Below, piece after piece: positions 13,680 through 25,592 of a stretch of DNA of 64,000 bases. Source of the DNA: Magicicada septendecula. Taxonomy: Eukaryota; Arthropoda; Insecta; Hemiptera; Cicadidae. Location: contig CM068369.1 in the NCBI GenBank assembly GCA_034769895.1, positions 146,589,574-146,653,573 of the forward strand. Direction: 5' to 3'. The notes under the pieces were generated by a model that was not told the DNA's origin, made no database searches, and was given only the letters and a program-made list of their open reading frames with translations. Positions within the stretch are counted from its first letter, which is position 1, and every line of letters begins with the position of its first letter. The position numbers and the translations under genes were made by a program.

Positions 13680-14060
13680 CCGTGAAAGACGGATTCTAAG
13701 AACAATATTTAGAGGAGTACAAGGAAATGGAATGTGGCGCTGCCGCTATAATTATGAACTATACTATCTTCACAAAGAGCCGGACATTGTTAGGATAATC
13801 AAAATATACAGGCTAAGGTGGGTTGGATACATAGACAGAATGGAGGAAGGACATCCTACGAAACATATTTTCTACCAGAAATCAATGGGTAGTAGAAAAA
13901 GGCGAAGGACCCGAAGTAGGTTAAAGACCAAACAGAGGAGGACCTCGGAAAGCTGAACATAAGAAACTGGGAAGCCAGGGCACGCAACAGGGAAGAATGG
14001 AATCGACTCTTGGAGCAGGCCAAGACCCACCAAGCGTTGTAGAGCCACGTCTGATGAATC
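13680..14060 (+). pseudogene. 3' end of a decayed LINE (family B)
   Basis: Plus-strand translation shows a LINE C-terminal tail: ILRTIFRGVQGNGMWRC, YELYYLHKEPDIVRIIKI, LRWVGYIDRMEEGHPTK, a basic GSRKRRRTR stretch, and in another frame NWEARARNREEWNRLL followed by a stop near 14040. At least one frameshift separates the parts. No reverse transcriptase is present. It differs from family A in sequence. It is dead and 5'-truncated. Confidence 0.75.
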
Positions 14061-14529
14061 CCATCTGGAAAAATGATATACCTCAGGGGGACTCGTTAAG
14101 ACCTTTACGTATCAATAAAATTAATAATAAAAACTGTCAAAAACATAATCGGATATAGGTTGAGTGGAAGGAGAGTTAATATAGTATGTTATGTAGAAGA
14201 ATCCGTTCTAATGTAGCTGAAAACTAAGATAACTTATACAAAGGTATGCATTCAATAGTGCAAGAAAATTTATAGTTACAAAATGTTTGAAAACGAAACC
14301 TAAAGCGATAACAACTGCGGAGGAACCTGCACGGTGGACAATGTAATAATTAGACAAGTTACGGAATTCAATTGTTTAGGCGCACTGATAACTTGGTTTG
14401 GTCACCTAGGGAGAGAAATGAATATATAACTCCTGAAAATTAACTGGGTAGCCGGTTGAGTTAACGATTTTGTGTGTAAAAATAAGTAATTTAGGAAGGA
14501 CTTACCACTTCACCAGGAGGGAATCGCAC

Positions 14530-15929
14530 TTCACCAGGATTAAATGGCATTAATATAGAGCTTTTTAAATACGGAGGCATTTTATTGCAGTTACGTCTGT
14601 TACATTTCCTGAATATGTGCTGGAAGGAGCACTCAGTTCCAAAAGAATGGTTAAGAGCAAGAGTTATCTCATTATTTAAGAGAGGGGATCGAACAAGGAC
14701 AGATAATTATAGAGGAATATCCATCCTCGACAATAACACATATAAGCTTTATTCCATAATAGTAAATGGAAGATTGAAACCAATTACAGAGGTATTATTG
14801 TTAGAAGAACAGAACGGCTTTCGAAACGCAAGATCGTGTATAGATGCAATAGGTGTATCATACTCTTAAGTTGATAATTGAGAAAAGAATAGAGTTCAAC
14901 CGGGAAACGCATCTTGCTTTGTAGATATAGCGAAGGCTTTTGATAATGTTAGGCGATCACTACTATAGAATATCATGGAACGAAGAGGTTTTCCCACACA
15001 ATTAATTGCAGTGCTCCAAAGCCTATATAACTGAACTTCCATTACCCTAGATTTAAATGGTAGGTTGACAGAGGATATTCCTACAAATAAAGGTGTTAGA
15101 CAAGGGTGTCCTATTTCACCGACACTTTTTAATATTTATATCGACGACGTCTTACGACTATGGAAGACTAAGGTTGACTCAGAATACAGCTTCAAGGAGA
15201 TATTTATGTAAGTTCCCTACTGTACGCAGATGATAAGGTAATAATACAAGAAACGGAAGACCAGTTACAAAAAGCGATATTTGCATTTAATACTATTTTG
15301 CGACACTATGGGCTGAGGATCTCTGCCGCTAAATCAAAAACCGTGGCGTTTCTAGGTAAACGTCCCATTAGAACGAAAATTGTGGTAGACAATCAAACTT
15401 TGGAACAAGTTTGTGATTTTAATAAATTATCTGGGATACAACATCTCGTACAACGTTGATGCCGATTGGGTTAATAAACTATGAAAGTTTAGATCCATCT
15501 GTGGGACAATTCATAGAAATTTACGAAATAAAACTCGGAAGGAAACCCGTATGAAATTTTATAAAACAGTAGCGTTCCGACATTCCTTTACGCAAGTGAG
15601 ACATGGCCCCTCGGTAAAGGGGAAGAAAAGAAAATTCAGGCTGCCGAAATGAGATTTCTGAGAAGTGTCCAAGGATTCTCCCTTCTGGATAGGAGAAGAA
15701 ACATAGACATTAGACAAGACTTAAAGATCCAGTCTTTAAATGAGACGATTAAGGGGTATAAGAGATGGTGTGGACATGTAGCCCGAATGCCAGATACCAG
15801 ATTGCCAGTGGCAGCTCTCAAGTACAAGCCCAGTGGAAAGAGGGATGTTGGTAGACCGAGGAGGAGATGGGTTCCGGAACAGGCCAACTAGGGCCTAATC
15901 CTTGTAGTGAAGATGATGATGATGATGAG
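14530..15929 (+). pseudogene. Decayed LINE with most of the reverse transcriptase (family A)
   Basis: The longest LINE remnant here. In order it shows GLNGINIELFKYG, KEWLRARVISLFKRGDR, NYRGISIL and EEQNGFRNARSC in one frame (14585-14869), FVDIAKAFDNVRRSL near 14918, VRQGCPISPTLFNIYIDD near 15093, and the catalytic YADD near 15222-15233. The tail protein starts MRFLRSVQGFSLLDRRRN (15649) and ends GKRDVGRPRRRWVPEQ, followed by a (GAT)n tail at 15911-15929. Stops and frameshifts break it between these blocks. The N-terminal endonuclease is missing, so it is a 5'-truncated insertion. It shares its tail and (GAT)n end with 757-1110 and 60015-60480. Confidence 0.88.
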
Positions 15930-16725
15930 GAAGGACACCAAAGATAGAATTTACAAGAGCACAACAAAACCTATGTTGCCATACTCCGCAGAGGCCGGTG
16001 GCGCTTATCTAGAATTTGGCATTGGAGGGGGGTCCGGTCGAGTCGGCTTCGTACAAAAGGAAAAACAAGTGAAGAATAATCAATATTACTATCTTTAAAG
16101 TGGTTGAAAAACGTATGATGAGATCCTGAAATAAGTACCATTAAAGTAAATGGTAATAACACAAATAAAATAAACGTTAATGAACATTGTTTACAAGATA
16201 CTTATTGAATGAATCGACTTTCCTGTGTTTCATATTTCAAACGTTTATGCAAATACTGTGTAATAAGCCTGTTTGTATATTTAAAAAAGAGTTACTTCTA
16301 CTATATTAGCGCACACAGATGAAATAATAATAAAATAATCTGAAAATTAAGAGATAAAAAAATTCGTCAACTTTTTCCGACCCTCTAGGGGGGGGGGTCC
16401 CGTTCGTCACCCCTAATTATGCTCTTGGCAGAGGCTCGATCAGAAACATCTACTACAGAAAGACAGATGCAACACAGAAATGGGAATTCTAAGAATAATT
16501 GTAGGGAAAGCAATATGAGAGTGAATACGCAGTGCGAACATAAGAGAGAGCGGGAGAACAGATAAATAGAATGGATAATGGAAAGAAAACAAATGTGAAT
16601 GGAATGGACATATAAACAGGATGGATTAGAACCGATTAGTGAAATTGCGAGAAAGAGAAAGCAGTCTAGCAGGAGAAGAGTTGTGAGACCTAAGAGAAAA
16701 CGGCTAAGAAGGGGAAAATTTACAA
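15930..16725 (+). pseudogene. Decayed LINE tail (family C), split by a hAT MITE
   Basis: Directly after the (GAT)n tail of the previous LINE the reading changes to KDTKDRIYKSTTKPMLPYS, a common pre-tail block of arthropod LINEs. The MITE at 15996-16427 interrupts it. Past the MITE, SETSTTERQMQHRNGNS and VNTQCEHKRERENR continue the same type of tail, then a basic run near 16640-16710. If one MITE and one copy of its target duplication are ignored, the reading frame runs across the site. Several stops make it a dead copy. The GAA/GGA tract that follows may be its 3' tail. Confidence 0.7.
15996..16427. mobile_element. hAT-type MITE, family M1 copy 2
   Basis: A 432-bp non-coding element flanked by a perfect 8-bp duplication, gcagaggc (15988-15995 and 16428-16435), the length made by hAT transposases. 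The ends are decayed inverted repeats (cggtggcgcttatctag and ctaattatgctcttg). The interior matches 8035-8460, for example 'tccggtcgagtcggctt', 'caatattactatcttt' and 'tgtttacaagata'. It sits inside the tail of a LINE pseudogene and so is younger than that LINE. Confidence 0.88.
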
Positions 16726-16814
16726 GTCAAACATCTCGTCCATGGTAGAAAGGACTAGCAGAAGTGCGTGAAGGGCTCCGACGCTTGACAGCAAAAGAGG
16801 ATGGAAAAGAAGAA

Positions 16815-16930
16815 GCAGCAGCAGAAGAAGAAGAAGAAGAAGAAGAAGAAGAAGAAGAAGAAGAAGAAGAAGGTGGAGGAGGAGGAGGAGGTGGAGGAGG
16901 AGGAGGAGGTGGAGGATGAGGAGGAGGGGG
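16815..16930. repeat. (GAA)n then (GGA)n microsatellite
   Basis: Purine-rich trinucleotide tract, first gaa then gga/gtgga units. It gives false polyglutamate, polyserine and polyproline frames on both strands. It may have started as the tail of the LINE at 15930-16725. Confidence 0.9.
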
Positions 16931-17793
16931 AGGAGAACGTTTTAACAATATTTATCTTTCCTAGGTATCGAATAAAATTATAAGAAATAAAAAAAGCAAG
17001 ACACCTAAACGATTCACCTATCGGCAAGTAAACAAACTAAAAAAATCATCTGTTTAAATTATTGTTAAACGAAGAGTAGGAACTTTTAAAGTTTAATATT
17101 AATTTGTCAGTGTGCGCGTGTGCTCGTGCGTGCGTGTGTTGCGAGCGATTGTGCAACAGAAATTAAGTTTTTGATATGCATCGTCTAATCTAGTCTGCCG
17201 TTTTAATTATCGTTACTATTGCCAGTTACAGTGATGTGAATGGCGTGTTATTATATTGATGACGATTGTGATTGTCCGCCAGCGGAGTCACTCGACTACG
17301 TATCTCAAACTGTACTATATAAACAGTATCATTAAAGTTTAGAGTTAAAACCCTTGTTACAGGAAAGCGCGGGCACTAAAGTAAGGCGGAATTCGTTAAT
17401 GTCAAACAATAAAGCCGGCGTAAATAAAGCCACGTTATCATACAGTAACGACGCCATATTGATAACAATAATAATATTATTAAAGCGACCATAACAATAA
17501 CTATAACAGTAAAACTCGCATCTGCCGCGGGGTATCGTACCGGGGTAATTGCCGTACCGTACCAGTACTGATCCTTCGCATTCCTTTACTATACTACACC
17601 GTACACGTTCCAAGAAGAGATTCCGTGCACTTCCAACAGTTTTAATTTCGTATTATTAGCAGAAGACCTTCAGGCGTTTGTGCAATTGTTTTGTCACATC
17701 AAGCGTTATTTTACGCAAATTCGTGCTCTACGTATTAATGCAGCGTGTTCTGCGTACACGTCGTTCTCTTTCGGTTTAGAATTTCGCACACCA

Positions 17794-17795
<2 letters not shown>
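16931..17795. other. No gene recognised
   Basis: Mixed composition with a short GC-rich part near 17515-17560. No family recognised. Confidence 0.4.

Positions 17796-17835
<40 letters not shown>
17796..17835. repeat. (TA)n microsatellite
   Basis: TA dinucleotide run followed by a T run. Confidence 0.95.
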
Positions 17836-17843
<8 letters not shown>

Positions 17844-17950
17844 TTTGAATTCACTCTCAAGCAAAAAGACGTACGAGTTAGATACTCAGAATAGATTTTA
17901 CTATTAAATAATTCCAACATCCTTTCTGTTATTCTAAAAATCATCATTTC

Positions 17951-18335
17951 CTAACTAGCCTGCAACACACGGGTACAACACCATGCATAGGTTTCACGTC
18001 AGTATCTTATACTGGGTTTGTAAGTGATAACTTGCTCAGTTTTCTTTAACACATATTTTTTATATTGTTATTGATAGGCCCAAAAATAAAAATTTTTGTA
18101 CAAGAATATATTTTTTATTATTCTGTGAATATTACAATGTTTCAATAGTATTAACTATTGAAACATTGTAATAATTCCAAATATTCACAAAATAATAAAA
18201 AATATATTCTTGTACAAAAAGTTTAATAATAATAATAATAATAATATAAAAAATTTCCTAACCAGTACAACATATGGGCATAACACCATGCATAGGTTTC
18301 ACATCAGTATCTTTAACTCCATTTGTAAGCGATAA
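17951..18335. repeat. Direct repeats flanking a long hairpin
   Basis: A block of about 80 bp at 17951-18030 (containing 'caccatgcataggtttcacg' and 'ttgtaagtgataac') recurs directly at 18257-18335. Between them, 18093-18220 is an inverted repeat: tttttgtacaagaatatatt at the left, aatatattcttgtacaaaaa at the right, and a central tttcaatagt...actattgaaa. The right arm carries an extra 11 bp or so. The arms are about 60 bp. It is non-coding and could be a fold-back MITE or a hairpin made by local rearrangement. Confidence 0.75.
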
Positions 18336-18479
18336 CAGAAAATACATTTTTATAAATATACTTGGTTTATTACTAAGTGTCAAAGGACATTCAAATAAAG
18401 ATATTACAATTTTCACAAGATAATAATATTACACAATTTCATTTACTTCAATAAGTTATCTGCCTTAGTACTGATTATT

Positions 18480-18740
18480 GCGTGTGAAACATTTCTACGA
18501 GGCTAGATAGGTACAGTGGTGTAGACAACGAGTACGCATGGAACCAGGACACCAGAAAACTCATTGCATTGCATATAGACGAAAGTAGGCCAATGGGCCG
18601 ACCCAGAACGCAATGGCTAGATAGGGTCAGAGATTTGGCAAGTAGCAGAGGGAAAGTTGTCACGGAAGCAAGGCAAACGGCAAGAGACAGAGAAACCGAC
18701 GAAGAAAGTGGATAGAGGACCCAACAGTATAACATATATA
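18480..18740 (+). pseudogene. 3' end of a decayed LINE (family D)
   Basis: Plus-strand reading gives RPMGRPRTQWLDRVRDLA, then KVVTEARQTARDRETDEES and a stop, matching the usual end of LINE polyproteins (GRPR..RW.D...L......EA..ARDR..W). No reverse transcriptase remains. The minus-strand 89-codon frame here is its shadow. Confidence 0.65.
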
Positions 18741-19272
18741 TCAAAAAAGTGAAAGGCGAAGAAAAATATATACAAAATCTTTTATAAAAACTATTTACGT
18801 TTTTTATGTTTTTTTTTTAAATTTAAATGAATAGTAGGATCTGAATTAGTGATAGCAACAATCTCGCAGTTCGGAAAACCGTTCGCCAGAAGATTCATCG
18901 TTACCTTTGAAGATGAATCACACAACAATAATTGTTCAATGAAACAGATAACCATCTTAGTCTCCATTTATTTTTGGTTAGAGTTGCGAAATTTGTCTAC
19001 TAATTTATTTAAGCTTTGACAGAATTTGCAAATATTTGTAATATTGGCAGGCTATTGTAAGGAATGCAATAAATTTTAAATACCTCATAAAAATAGGTAT
19101 ATATTTAAAGAAATCTTATTGTGCTTCACCCCTTGGTTTCCCAAACATTATACCGAATACAAATAACAATGTTTTACGCCGTTTAAACTTGTGCAATAGT
19201 ACATACGCGTATTTCAGTTTTTAGAGAAAAGTTTCTTTGAATTTTTAAAATGCTGGATAAATATTAGTAAAT
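18741..19272. other. AT-rich DNA, nothing recognised
   Basis: No coding or element ends seen. Confidence 0.4.
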
Positions 19273-19276
19273 ATAT

Positions 19277-19844
19277 TGTTACGACGGTCTACTCGATCGT
19301 CGTAGGTACAGTAGAAACAAAATACGTACAACACACCAATTAAGTCACTAATCAGACCTTTAATTTTTACGGTTAAACAGTTCGTAATTAACAACACTGT
19401 CTTTTACAACAAATCAAATGAAAATTGTTCACACGCAATAAAAATGTTCACTAAAATTAAAACACAATTGTATTACAATAAATTCTAATTATACCGCCCG
19501 ATTATAAAACGCAACACTTCACTAATAACCACTTGAACGTAACGTACAGAGTAATAACTCGAACCGCTCTGTAAATATCTCGCACTAATACTAAACTAAG
19601 GCCGCTACCGTCATGTATTTATAGGCCCACTCACACACCAGAAGCTTCCAACCTGCGTCTTATCTCTCGTGTGAACTACGTAATTAAATGCGGTCTTGAC
19701 ACAGTCCGCGCGCCCGATCGAAGCCCGGCACAGTCGAGAAGATTCTCGCAAAATGCGTCTACAAGCACATACGCCACACGCGTTACACCGAGACTCTTCT
19801 GGCACATTCGATAAACACGTAAATTGTTCTGTGACGTCGTAACA
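19277..19844. mobile_element. Solo LTR, family S, copy 1
   Basis: A 568-bp unit starting TGTTACGACG and ending CGTCGTAACA, so it has TG...CA ends within a 10-bp inverted repeat. It is flanked by a 4-bp duplication, atat (19273-19276 and 19845-19848). A TATAAATA box on the minus strand (near 19616-19623) suggests that it reads on that strand. No internal element lies next to it, so it is a solo LTR left by recombination. The 4-bp duplication suits Ty3/gypsy or Bel/Pao integrases. The family matches 20177-20738. Confidence 0.85.
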
Positions 19845-19848
19845 ATAT

Positions 19849-20172
19849 TCTAACTCTATAATTGAAGTTGCAGAACCGACCGAAAATATAAAACTGTATT
19901 TAAAATTTTTACAAACTTATTTTTTTTAAGTTTGTCAGTATAAGGTATTATACTGTACAAAGTATTACACTGTACACACAACACCGGGGGACTGAAGAAG
20001 TCGGCTGAACTTAAAAATACGATTTTCACAAAAAACAAAAAAAAGTTACAAAGAAACTTTTGACAGTAGTTCAAATCAGTTTATCTAAAAACTAGTACTA
20101 CACTTGTGATTTAACATTTCAGTTCAGTCATCGGATTCATATTAAGTCCGGTAACAGTGAAGTCACGTGAAC
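19849..20172. other. Spacer between two solo LTRs
   Basis: 324 bp of AT-rich sequence with no retroelement coding sequence, which rules out a single short element between the two LTRs. Confidence 0.5.
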
Positions 20173-20176
20173 GTAT

Positions 20177-20738
20177 TGTTACGACGGTCTACTTGATCGT
20201 CGTATGCTACAGTGGAAAACAAAATACAAGACACCAATTACGTCACTAATCACCAGCTTTAATTATCACAATAAAACAGTTTGTAATTAACAAGACAGTC
20301 TTTTACAACAAATCAAATAAAAATTGTTCACACGCAATAAAAATATCTACTAATATAAACACAATTGTATTAAAATTGTCCCGCCCCACTATAAAACACA
20401 ACACTTTACTAATAACCAGTTGAACGCACAGAGTTATCGCCGACAATAACTCGAACCGCACTGTAATATATCGCAACTCAAACTGAAACCGAACGTCTAT
20501 GAGTACTTGTATTTATACCCCGCTGAGGTTCCAGAATATTTGCTAACTGCACGTCAAGAAGGCAACTAGAAAACACAAGAACGTAATTGGTTGCGGCCTT
20601 ACACACAGCAGGCGCAGACCGATGAGTCCCGAAACAACCTCGTAACGGATGTCGAGAATCACGTACGCACGCAACATTATAGCCGGATTCCACTGGATCG
20701 TTCGAGAAACACGTAGATTGTTCTGTAATGTTGTAACA
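20177..20738. mobile_element. Solo LTR, family S, copy 2
   Basis: A 562-bp unit in the same orientation as 19277-19844. It starts TGTTACGACG and ends with the slightly changed TGTTGTAACA. Its flanking duplication is gtat (20173-20176 and 20739-20742), different from that of copy 1. The two are therefore separate insertions, not the two ends of one element. Shared blocks include 'ttgttcacacgcaataaaaa' and 'acaacaaatcaaat'. The second half has diverged considerably. Confidence 0.85.
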
Positions 20739-20742
20739 GTAT

Positions 20743-22000
20743 AGTTACGAAATGATTGCGTGTACATAGAAGGACAGATCCACTGAAAGGCGGTTCTTTG
20801 TGTGGGTTTTCACTGAAAAACTGAGGTCAAATATTGTTAATTACTCAACGCCATTCAGTACTGTTTTGGAACATAGTAGAGAACTCTGTTTGGTACGGTA
20901 TTATTTTCAAAACTGTGAAACAATGTTTTAAAGTAATATAATATTAACTTTTTAGGACCCAGATGCAGATACAAGAAAATGTGTGGAAAACAAAGTGTGT
21001 AAAATCTCTGTATATCGGCATTGGTGATAAATTAAATTCCTATATTTGTTATTATAAATTACAATTTTCAGTTTAAAAACACAAAAATATGTAGACGATT
21101 GTGGTTCAAATCAATATTCAGTCAACAGAATTAAGAAGTCTTATTTAAAATTTATATTGAAATTACTGTTAAAATCCGAAAGCACTATGCTTATTGATTT
21201 CGGAAAATGAATGTATAGGTTGAATGCAATTTAAAGCAATTGTGTTGGCCAATCCATTTCCAAATTTACCCGAACGGTAAGTATAACGGATTTAACAAAC
21301 GATATTTTAAACTGTAAGCCTACTAAAAATATATACATTTTCTTTGTCTATTAAAAATTTTAAATCTATCGCATGCTGTTACGTTTTTTCTCTTTCTGTT
21401 TCGCTTTATTCAGCTTTTACGGATTATTTCGGTGACTCTTCAATAATCGTATTCACAATCTGCACACATGAAGAAACAGTTGGAAAATAAGGGGTCGACG
21501 ACGATGAGAGAAGGGAGACGATTGGAAACGTGATAATTAGACGATTGTCAGGTGTACATCATTTGGCATATAAATTATAGACGTAATTATCAATCGGGAG
21601 GAGTGGTGTACAAAACAAACAATGGGCTACTTAATGGACAAACGTCACGTTATTAGTTTGGATAGCATCACTTGTCTAATTAGTGTACTGACTGCGTTAC
21701 ACTGAAATACGAGACGCTATTGACGGCATGTATGTAGCCGTACCGCGTGTGGTCGTGCAATTAACGGCACTTCAAACCGCCTACTTTATTTGGAACTTAA
21801 TTTATCAGCTGCATTTGTGTTAGACATTAAGTCACACTGGCTGGATACTGACGTTACAAAGTGCATTGGTTCTCAAGGAGGATTTGTTTTGTGCCACTTC
21901 GGCATAACTAATAGATACCTTTACGGTAAGCGTCGTAGGAATGTAAATTGCACTAATTTTATCCAACGAGGATAAAACAAATTCCAACACAAATTGTATC
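20743..22000. other. AT-rich DNA, nothing recognised
   Basis: Short frames only; no family recognised in 1.25 kb. Confidence 0.4.
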
Positions 22001-22944
22001 TACGAGGGCCCCTATCCAAACTGTATCAAAAGTAAGTTTCCCTATTTTTTTTTCAAAGAGAAATTGCGCAAGCAGGCTGGCGAAGGTTGGAGAACTTTTA
22101 TTTGTGTTTAGTGGCAGTAGTGCCAAAACCTCAACCATTGAGTAGCTGCGTAACACCAACACGAAATTTAAAATCGTGGACGTTCTATTTACCAGCGTGT
22201 CCGATTGTGAAGTGCGTAGTGTGATTCGGGTTTTTGCTGCAAAAAATGAATCAGCGGCTTAAATTCATCGTTACTTAGTTTCTGTCTACGGACCTGAGTG
22301 AATGAGCATTCAAATGGTCCGCAGGTGGCATACATCGTTCTTGAAAGGGAGAACGAATTTGCTCGATGAACCGTGCAGTAGGATACCCTAAACATCAACT
22401 GATAATCCAGCTCTTGTTGGCGCCGTTTAGTCGATTGTGTAGAAGGACAGACGATTGTGACAAAATTCAGATAGGTATTGCGAGACTCTAAAAAAACTGC
22501 GATCAGCGATAAAGCGGAAACGGTCCGGTTTCTTGAGCAACAAAGGTCTCCTGTTCTACGACAATGCACGGCTTCATTCCTCGCGGGGCACGCAAAATTT
22601 GTTGGATTCCTTTCAATTGGAGATTTTCGACCATCCCTCATATTCACCTGATTTGGCTCCGAGTGATTTCCATCTGTTCTCCCATCTCAAAGATCACCCG
22701 GGAGGACAACGTTTCGAAACGGATACGGAAGTTTGACGCCTGGCTTCGAAATCTGGGCACGCGGCAATTCAAAGAAGGAATTGAAAAACTGGTTTACGAT
22801 ACAGAGAGTGTATTGACAAGCCTGGAGATTATAATGTAAAATAAATAAATGTTTTTGAAAAAAATTATAGTTTACTTTTTAATTTTTACATGTTTTTTTA
22901 TTTTTCCTAAAGAAGGGAAACTTACTTTTGAGATGACCTTCGTA
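22001..22944 (+). pseudogene. Dead mariner (Tc1/mariner) transposon
   Basis: The left end TACGAGGGC and the right end GACCTTCGTA are inverted, and both share an inner aaaagtaagtttccct block (22028-22043, and complement 22915-22930). TA lies at each border (22001-22002, 22943-22944). The left inverted repeat has about 15 extra bases. Inside, plus-strand reading shows a mariner-like DNA-binding region (CEVRSVIRVFAAKN, VRRWHTSFLKGRTNLLDEP, 22170-22370). The catalytic part has YDNARLHSSRG and YSPDLAPSDFHLFSHLK (22533-22736) and its end is in another frame (22740-22839). Stops and frameshifts make it inactive. Confidence 0.9.
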
Positions 22945-23628
22945 TAACAGTACTCAAAACAATAATTTTAAAAATTGTAACACAGGTCGAATATAGTTTT
23001 ACTTTCTGAGTATAAAACAGATATAATCGCACTTTTAATATTTTAATACATGTATTAAGTGGTCCTGAACCTTTCTGTTGGATGCATATCGTACGAAATA
23101 ATTACTATCATTATCATTATCTCAATTCGTAATCGTCTCGCCTATCAGCCGTTTCTTCAGGCTTTAGTAATTTTCATTTGTTTAAGTTAAAATGTAATTG
23201 ATTTTCTTTGGTCATGGCTTTCAATGATTTCGTACGTTCTCCGCCTATGACTCCATAATCGCCGCTATACCAATTCTTAACTTCTATAAAACATATTATC
23301 TGATGTTTATATATACTTTTATCTCACATTGTTTTACAAATTGCAGTAATAATTTTTGTTCTCAAATTATTATAATTTTTACAAATAATAATAATTTTGT
23401 TTATTATTATAAAATGAAAGTGTTCTTTCATTTTAGTTTTTATTCTGCAAATTATTGTACAGCATAAATTTTCAGATCCTTCTTTGCTACATTGATTTCA
23501 ATTTATAGTTTTCATACAGTCTACCAGCCACTGATAATACGTCATCAGTTGAGAACTTTTAACAAATTTTTATCAAAATCAATATTGTTGTTTGTAAATA
23601 CTGTGTGCTCTGTAGAGTTTGTGAACAA
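22945..23628. other. AT-rich DNA, nothing recognised
   Basis: No coding or repeat structure beyond short A/T runs. Confidence 0.4.
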
Positions 23629-24290
23629 GAAATCGAGTTCTCAGTTCTAACGCGTTCACTTGGCATTTGTCTGTCTGTCTATCTACCTGTTTCGGGTATC
23701 TCTCACGACAAATTTGAACGCATCAACCGATCTTTGTAAAACTTGGCAGGCTTGTCCATAATTTTATCCTACAGAATTCTATTCTTTTTAAGGTTGATCC
23801 CATTAAAAGTAGGAGGGCGGGAGGAAAGAATGCGAGGAGGTCCAAATTAGGAAAAAACCTCAAAAGTCTATATGGGGTGTCAACTTAAAAAGAATTTTAA
23901 CCAAAATACGAATTTAGTGTTTATTTTTAAAAGTTTCAAAATTTTGTGCCGCCGGTCCCAAATATGGGTGAAAATTTTGCCAAAATCGTAAAAATTCATG
24001 TAGCGCATCAGATTAAAACGAATTTTAGCTAAAATTTTACTTTAATGTCAATTTTTTTTAAAAATTTCAAAATATTTGTACGTCAGGTACCCAAAAGTAG
24101 GTAAAACGTATGATAAAATTGCAAATTTCGTGTGGGATATCAAACTAAAGAGAATTTTAACTAACATCTGAATCTAGTGTACAGTTTTGAAAAATTCAAA
24201 ATTTTTAGACCATAGGACCCAAAAATGGAATCAAAAATTTGAAAAAATTTAAAAATCTAGGCAGACCAAAAGGAATTTCAACACAGATCC
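23629..24290. repeat. Dispersed repeat R2, degenerate tandem units of about 125 bp
   Basis: It starts with a block (gagttctcagttctaac, tctgtctatctacctg, tgaacgcatcaaccga) shared with 27970-28510 and its mirror 44690-45221. Degenerate units follow near 23875, 24000, 24125 and 24250, each with a 'tttaaac/agaattttaac' and 'caaaatttt' theme. Non-coding. The class is unknown. Confidence 0.65.
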
Positions 24291-25480
24291 GATTATTTGG
24301 AATTTCGTAGCGTTTATTGTGTGATTGCTATAATACAAAAAAAAAATAGTAGGACAATCTGGATTTTTGTAACTTTTCTGATAACTAAAAAATTCTATAT
24401 TATTAAAATTTGTCCAATAATTAATGAGGGCGTACATCGTTCAAAATAGTGAGCGAGTTCTGCAGCTTAAGGTAGGCTACTAGTTATTAGTGATTGGACC
24501 ACTGAAATTTTTTGTATATAGGCCTACTTTTGAAGTTTTTTGTAACTAAAGCTTACAGTATTGTAATTGTTTTGTCTATGTTTTTTAAAGCAATGTATAC
24601 AGTAAAATACTTTTGGTTAGGATCTCAATCTGCATTTACCTGTTCCAGCGAACGGTTGTGGTTGTAACTTGGAAGAAGTAATAATTTTCACTTCACAATC
24701 AAATGTCTGCCAGTATTAACTGCTTCATCAACACCCATAATATCGCAAGTGGTTTGAGTAATCATTCGAATAGTTTCTTTTATTTGATTTTTAGTAAATC
24801 AAAAAGAAAATTCTACTGTTTTACAGCATAAAGGCAGGAACACAATCAAATATAGATGTTCTTTCCTAAGAGAGGTGACTTGATAAGAGATGTCTGATTG
24901 CTATGACAGACGTTCAATCTCGTTTTCTAATGCGAAGATTGTTATCAACATTCAACGAGCTAACCAGGTCACGAACCAGGGGCCTCATCATGCATGTGAT
25001 GAGAAAGGAAACGCAGGAGAAGCATGAATATCTTTAAAAACACCAGGGACCATTTGAGTCCGGAGTACCATCCACCCATCCATCCTATAACTGGTCCATC
25101 TGGTCCTATAAGATGTAAGTTCTAAGCGAAGATGGTTAACGGTCTCGAAGGCGGAAGAGGGAATTAGAGGAGCTTAGGAGAGTAAATCCCGCAGAAAACC
25201 CATAAAATCCTGGCGCGTCTGTACCCGTATAGGGCGGCTCCCTGGTCAGCATCTGCTTCTATGTTAGGGACGGATGTTCTTGTACAGCTCCAGTTCTTAA
25301 CAACTTGGCTTTAAGTCTGAATGTTGCCTAGTTCTATTCCACAAATTCAATCGCACACAACTACCATGATAGTAAATCGTACAAGAAAAATACCCCAACT
25401 GTTTTAACTCTTTGGTCCACACAGAGAAAATGATTTTGAGGGTCCTACACCATCGTGTTTGTACCTGTCCATGGAGTAAC
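24291..25480. other. No gene recognised
   Basis: Includes a fragment near 24435-24480 shared with 2420-2455 and 31245-31295. No coding family seen. Confidence 0.4.
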
Positions 25481-25592
25481 GCAATCACATACGTTACTAT
25501 TTTTACCAGCCGCAGTTATGGGGTTGTCCGTGAAGACGCAAAACATTGCAATTACCGAAATAATTGAAAACACTATTTCAGCAGAGTGTACA
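25481..25592. repeat. 112-bp dispersed repeat R3, outside copy
   Basis: The block from 'gcaatcacatacgttactat' to 'ttcagcagagtgtaca' is nearly identical to 27301-27412 and to the mirror copy at 45779-45890. Sequence on both sides differs, so this is a separate dispersed piece. Confidence 0.85.

Noticed and set aside
16727-17027. Proline-, serine- or glutamate-rich proteins
   Set aside because: By-products of the GAA/GGA microsatellite in six frames.
19277-20738. One short LTR retrotransposon with two LTRs
   Set aside because: Each unit has its own distinct 4-bp target duplication and the 330 bp between them have no primer site or coding sequence.
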